Assembly (NCBI GenBank): GCA_003520455.1
Contig: DOUV01001029.1
Location: 416-9,295 of the forward strand
Direction of reading: 5' to 3'
Source: Chloroflexota bacterium
GTDB lineage: Bacteria; Chloroflexota; Anaerolineae; Ardenticatenales; Ardenticatenaceae
DNA length: 8,880 nucleotides
The notes beneath the pieces are model-generated. The model made no database searches. It worked only from the letters and a program-made list of their open reading frames with translations, and was not told the origin of the DNA. Of this stretch, positions 6,705 through 8,880 are shown in pieces (position 1 is the stretch's first letter; the number at the start of each line of letters is the position of its first letter). Position numbers and translations under genes: made by a program.

Positions 6705-7702
6705 CGTTCTGTCTCCGTGCGCATACTTGAGATCAGGTAGGGGATAATCAAGACCGCGACCATGAGAAGCATCACGATGGCGGCGGCCGCGCCCTCGGCG
6801 TATTTGTTGCTCTTGAAGGTGATCTCGTACATAAAGACGCCGGGCACCTCGGTGGCATTCCCGGGGCCACCACCCGTCTGCGTCATGATCAAGTCAAAAA
6901 TCTTGAGCGAGATATGGCCAAGGATAATGACCGCGCTCAGGGTGATCGGCTGCAACAGTGGGAGCGTGATGTGCCGGAAGAGTTGCCACTCGTTGGCACC
7001 ATCCACGCGCGCCGCCTCGCGCAACTCCTCGGGGATGCCGCGGAGCCCCGCCAGGTACATCGCCATGGTAAAACCCGACATCTGCCAGACCGCCGCGACG
7101 ACCACCGGGATCATCGCCAGCGGAATGCCCACCCGGGTGCGCAACCAGTCCGGCTGCCACCCGTTTCCGGGAACCACTGTCGAGACCGTGCTCCACTCCT
7201 GGAAGATGTGGAGTCCAAGTCGCTGAAGCAAGAGGTTGAGGCCGGTCGGATCGCCGGGCGTGCCGGGCGCGAAGAGCCACTGCCACACGGTCCCGGTAAC
7301 GATGAATGACAGGGCCATGGGGAAGAGATAGATCGTGCGGAACAGCGACTCGCCCCTGACTCGCTGATCGAGGAAGACCGCGAGCAGCAACCCGATGGCC
7401 AACGAGGCGATGAGGAAGAAGATGGTAAAAACGATCGTATTGCGAATGTTGGTCTGGAAGCGCGCTGTGGAGAAGATGCGCGCATAGTTCTCAAGGCCGA
7501 CGAAGGTATAGTCGGGGATGATGCCGCGCCACCTACTCAGCGACACAACGCCCGTCCAGGCGATGAAGCCGTAGACGAAGATCGCGATCGCGAGTGCTGA
7601 TGGCGCGATCATGAGAAACGGCGCGATCCGATCCAGGGTCCAGCGGCGGCGGTGGACCACGGGACTGACGACGGTAAGCTCCCCGGACTGACTTTGCTCC
7701 AT
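6701..7702 (-). CDS. Carbohydrate ABC transporter permease, MalF/GtsB type
   Basis: This is the first membrane subunit of the same sugar importer (333 residues). Helices appear near 25-48, 89-111, 121-143, 195-219, 254-276 and 303-326. The EAA coupling loop is [22 protein letters not shown] (about 228-249). [11 protein letters not shown] (67-77) and [13 protein letters not shown] (273-285) are family signatures. An approximately 45-residue stretch between helices 3 and 4 (147-190, rich in G, P and W) is a long external loop of the kind seen in GtsB-like glucose/mannose permeases, where it may contact the binding protein. AGAGGG (7712-7707) is the ribosome binding site, 4 bases before the ATG. 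The gene lies 123 bases after the binding-protein stop, with a large palindrome between them, and overlaps the second permease by 4 bases. Confidence 0.95.
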   Translation of the reverse strand: MEQSQSGELTVVSPVVHRRRWTLDRIAPFLMIAPSALAIAIFVYGFIAWTGVVSLSRWRGIIPDYTFVGLENYARIFSTARFQTNIRNTIVFTIFFLIASLAIGLLLAVFLDQRVRGESLFRTIYLFPMALSFIVTGTVWQWLFAPGTPGDPTGLNLLLQRLGLHIFQEWSTVSTVVPGNGWQPDWLRTRVGIPLAMIPVVVAAVWQMSGFTMAMYLAGLRGIPEELREAARVDGANEWQLFRHITLPLLQPITLSAVIILGHISLKIFDLIMTQTGGGPGNATEVPGVFMYEITFKSNKYAEGAAAAIVMLLMVAVLIIPYLISSMRTETER

Positions 7703-7825
7703 ACCACCCTCTGAAAATAACGGTTCGCGGGGGAGAGGCCCTGCGCCCTGACGGAAAGCGCGCGGGCATCCCCGAACAGCGAGGGGGGCCGGAGGGCGGC
7801 GCGCCGCCCTCCGGCCCCCTCGAGC
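7703..7825 (-). other. Intercistronic region between binding protein and permease genes
   Basis: These 123 bases carry the long palindrome (7784-7819) next to the binding-protein stop, then GC-rich sequence, and finally the permease ribosome binding site. A short AT patch (GTTATTTTC, about 7722-7714) lies just before that site. I do not see a convincing internal promoter. Confidence 0.55.
7784..7819. repeat. Perfect 36-nt palindrome (stable hairpin) after the binding-protein gene
   Basis: Two 18-base arms, GGGGGCCGGAGGGCGGCG and its exact reverse complement, meet with no spacer. As RNA this gives a 16-bp stem with a GCGC loop. Allowing one bulged G, the flanking GA/TC extends it further. It starts 6 bases after the binding-protein stop on the - strand. 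No U tract follows (CTCGCTGTTC), so full intrinsic termination is unlikely. A role in mRNA 3'-end protection or partial termination, raising the binding protein over the permeases, is inferred from its position, as with the malE-malF REP elements. Confidence 0.85.
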
Positions 7826-8880
7826 TTACGACTCCAACTCGCCGGCCGCATCCTGGAGCGACTGAATCAGGTTATTGACATCGGTATCAGCCGAGAAGAC
7901 GTTGAGCGCGTTGTCGTAGGCCGACATGTACGCCTCGTTTGCGGCGGCGCCGTGGACGACGCTAGGTGCCAGCTTGTCAGAGGCGAACTGGTCGATCGAC
8001 CACTTCAGGTAGTCGTCGTAGAGGCTCTTGTCGGGATCGGTGCGGGACGGGATCGAGCCTTTCTTGGGGTTGAAGGCATCCTGCCCTTCCTTCGAGCCGC
8101 AGACCTTGAGCCAGGCGATAGCGTTGTCGCGGCGCGGCGAGCCCTTCGGCAGCCCAAAGCTATCGCTGAGCCACATAAAGACGCCGTCGGTGCCGGGCGC
8201 TGCTACCCAGCCGAAGTCCACATTGGGCTTCGCGCCCTTGGCGAGAAAGTACCCTTCGGCCCAGTCACCCATGATCGTCATTGCGGCTTTCCCGTCGATG
8301 ACGGTTTGGGCGGCGTCACTCCAGCTCAACGAGGCGCGGTCCTCGTTGGCATAGCTCAGCATCTTCTGGGCCGTCTCGGCCGCCTGTTTGACCCGCGGAT
8401 CATCCCACAGCTTGGGATCCTGGAAGAGCCTGGGGTAATCGTCGGGACCGAAGGTAGCCAGGAGGACACTCTCGAATAGGTGGGGGGCCTCAAACTTATC
8501 CTTGCCACCCACTCCCAAGGGGGTGATGCCCTTGGCCTTGAGCGCATCCGCCACCGTGAAGAAGTCGTCGATCGTTTTGGGCGGCTGCAGGTTGTTCTCG
8601 TCGAAGATCTTCTTGTTGAACCACAGGATATTGGAGCGGTGGATGTTGACCGGCACGGAGTAGATCTCACCCTTGTAGGTGATCTGGTCGAGCAGGGTCT
8701 TCGGCATCACCTTGTCCCAGCCCTCATCTTTGAAGAGCTGGGTGATGGGCTCCATCTTGTCGGCGACGACCCACGTGCCGATCAGCTCCTGGCCGGCGTG
8801 CACCTGGAAGCTATCGGGGGGCTGGCCGCCCTGCATGCGCGTGACGAGGACCGTCTTGGCGTTGGTCCCGGCGCCGCCGG
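7826..8880 (-). CDS. Glucose/mannose-type sugar ABC transporter substrate-binding protein (5' end outside window)
   Basis: This is the extracytoplasmic receptor that captures sugar and delivers it to the two permeases downstream. The frame stays open to the window edge, and the residues before the Met at 8836 (GGAGTNAKTVLVTR) continue the family alignment, so that Met is not the start. About 351 codons are visible. Roughly 60-75 residues, including the signal peptide or lipobox, must lie beyond the window. From memory the sequence closely tracks the Thermus thermophilus glucose-binding protein: PPDSFQVHAGQELIGTWVV, YSVPVNIHRSNILWF, ASLSWSDAAQTVIDGKAA, MTIMGDWAEGYF, MWLSDSFGLPKGS and SKEGQDAFNPKKGSIPSR. 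Glucose, mannose or galactose are the leading ligands, although CUT1 receptors are hard to assign. It is first in the operon as seen, and a strong palindrome follows the TAA stop. Confidence 0.95.
   Translation of the reverse strand, partial: GGAGTNAKTVLVTRMQGGQPPDSFQVHAGQELIGTWVVADKMEPITQLFKDEGWDKVMPKTLLDQITYKGEIYSVPVNIHRSNILWFNKKIFDENNLQPPKTIDDFFTVADALKAKGITPLGVGGKDKFEAPHLFESVLLATFGPDDYPRLFQDPKLWDDPRVKQAAETAQKMLSYANEDRASLSWSDAAQTVIDGKAAMTIMGDWAEGYFLAKGAKPNVDFGWVAAPGTDGVFMWLSDSFGLPKGSPRRDNAIAWLKVCGSKEGQDAFNPKKGSIPSRTDPDKSLYDDYLKWSIDQFASDKLAPSVVHGAAANEAYMSAYDNALNVFSADTDVNNLIQSLQDAAGELES

Noticed and set aside
5811..6740. 309-codon + strand open frame opposite the second permease
   Set aside because: The predicted product is hydrophilic, His/Asp/Glu/Gln-rich and mirrors the hydrophobic permease codons. 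The permease has a proper EAA loop and family C terminus.

Overview
This is a GC-rich bacterial chromosomal segment with two convergent gene blocks and a shared terminator between them. The best guess at source is a member of the Chloroflexota (Thermomicrobia-like) or a similar GC-rich thermophile-related lineage. That rests on the flavour of the proteins: a Thermus-like glucose/mannose binding protein, a GatCAB transamidosome, and an 'IPTAGYGSRLRPHT'-type sugar nucleotidyltransferase. It is inference, not proof.

Left block, + strand (1-5722). The 3' part of gatA (its start lies before the window) is followed by a sugar-phosphate nucleotidyltransferase, an 85-residue unrecognised protein, a class I/II PLP aminotransferase, and full-length gatB. 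The nucleotidyltransferase, small gene and aminotransferase are tightly packed (12-nt gap, then a 4-nt ATGA overlap), so they form a transcription and translation unit inserted between the two amidotransferase subunits. GatA and GatB act together, with GatC (not in the window), to convert Glu-tRNA(Gln) and/or Asp-tRNA(Asn) to the amidated forms. The aminotransferase probably handles aspartate, glutamate or aromatic amino acids. The nucleotidyltransferase makes an NDP-sugar for glycan or cell-surface synthesis. After gatB comes a 253-base gap with hairpins, then a four-helix membrane protein of unknown function preceded by a near-perfect Shine-Dalgarno sequence. This block ends at a good intrinsic terminator (about 5813-5849).

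Right block, - strand (8880-5850). Reading along the minus strand, it holds a sugar-binding protein (5' end beyond the window), then two CUT1-type sugar permeases that overlap by ATGA. The binding protein closely resembles the Thermus glucose/mannose-binding protein. A perfect 36-nt GC-only-but-one-pair palindrome sits between the binding-protein stop and the first permease. It is a plausible RNA stabiliser or partial terminator that lets the binding protein be made in excess. No ATPase gene is present in the visible part of the cluster, so the energising subunit must be upstream or encoded elsewhere.

I found no mobile element, CRISPR array, tRNA or rRNA, and no evidence for a novel defence or mobile system. 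The points most worth checking are the translationally coupled small protein, the split gat locus, the long palindrome in the transporter operon, and the membrane protein with charged or polar residues inside its predicted helices.
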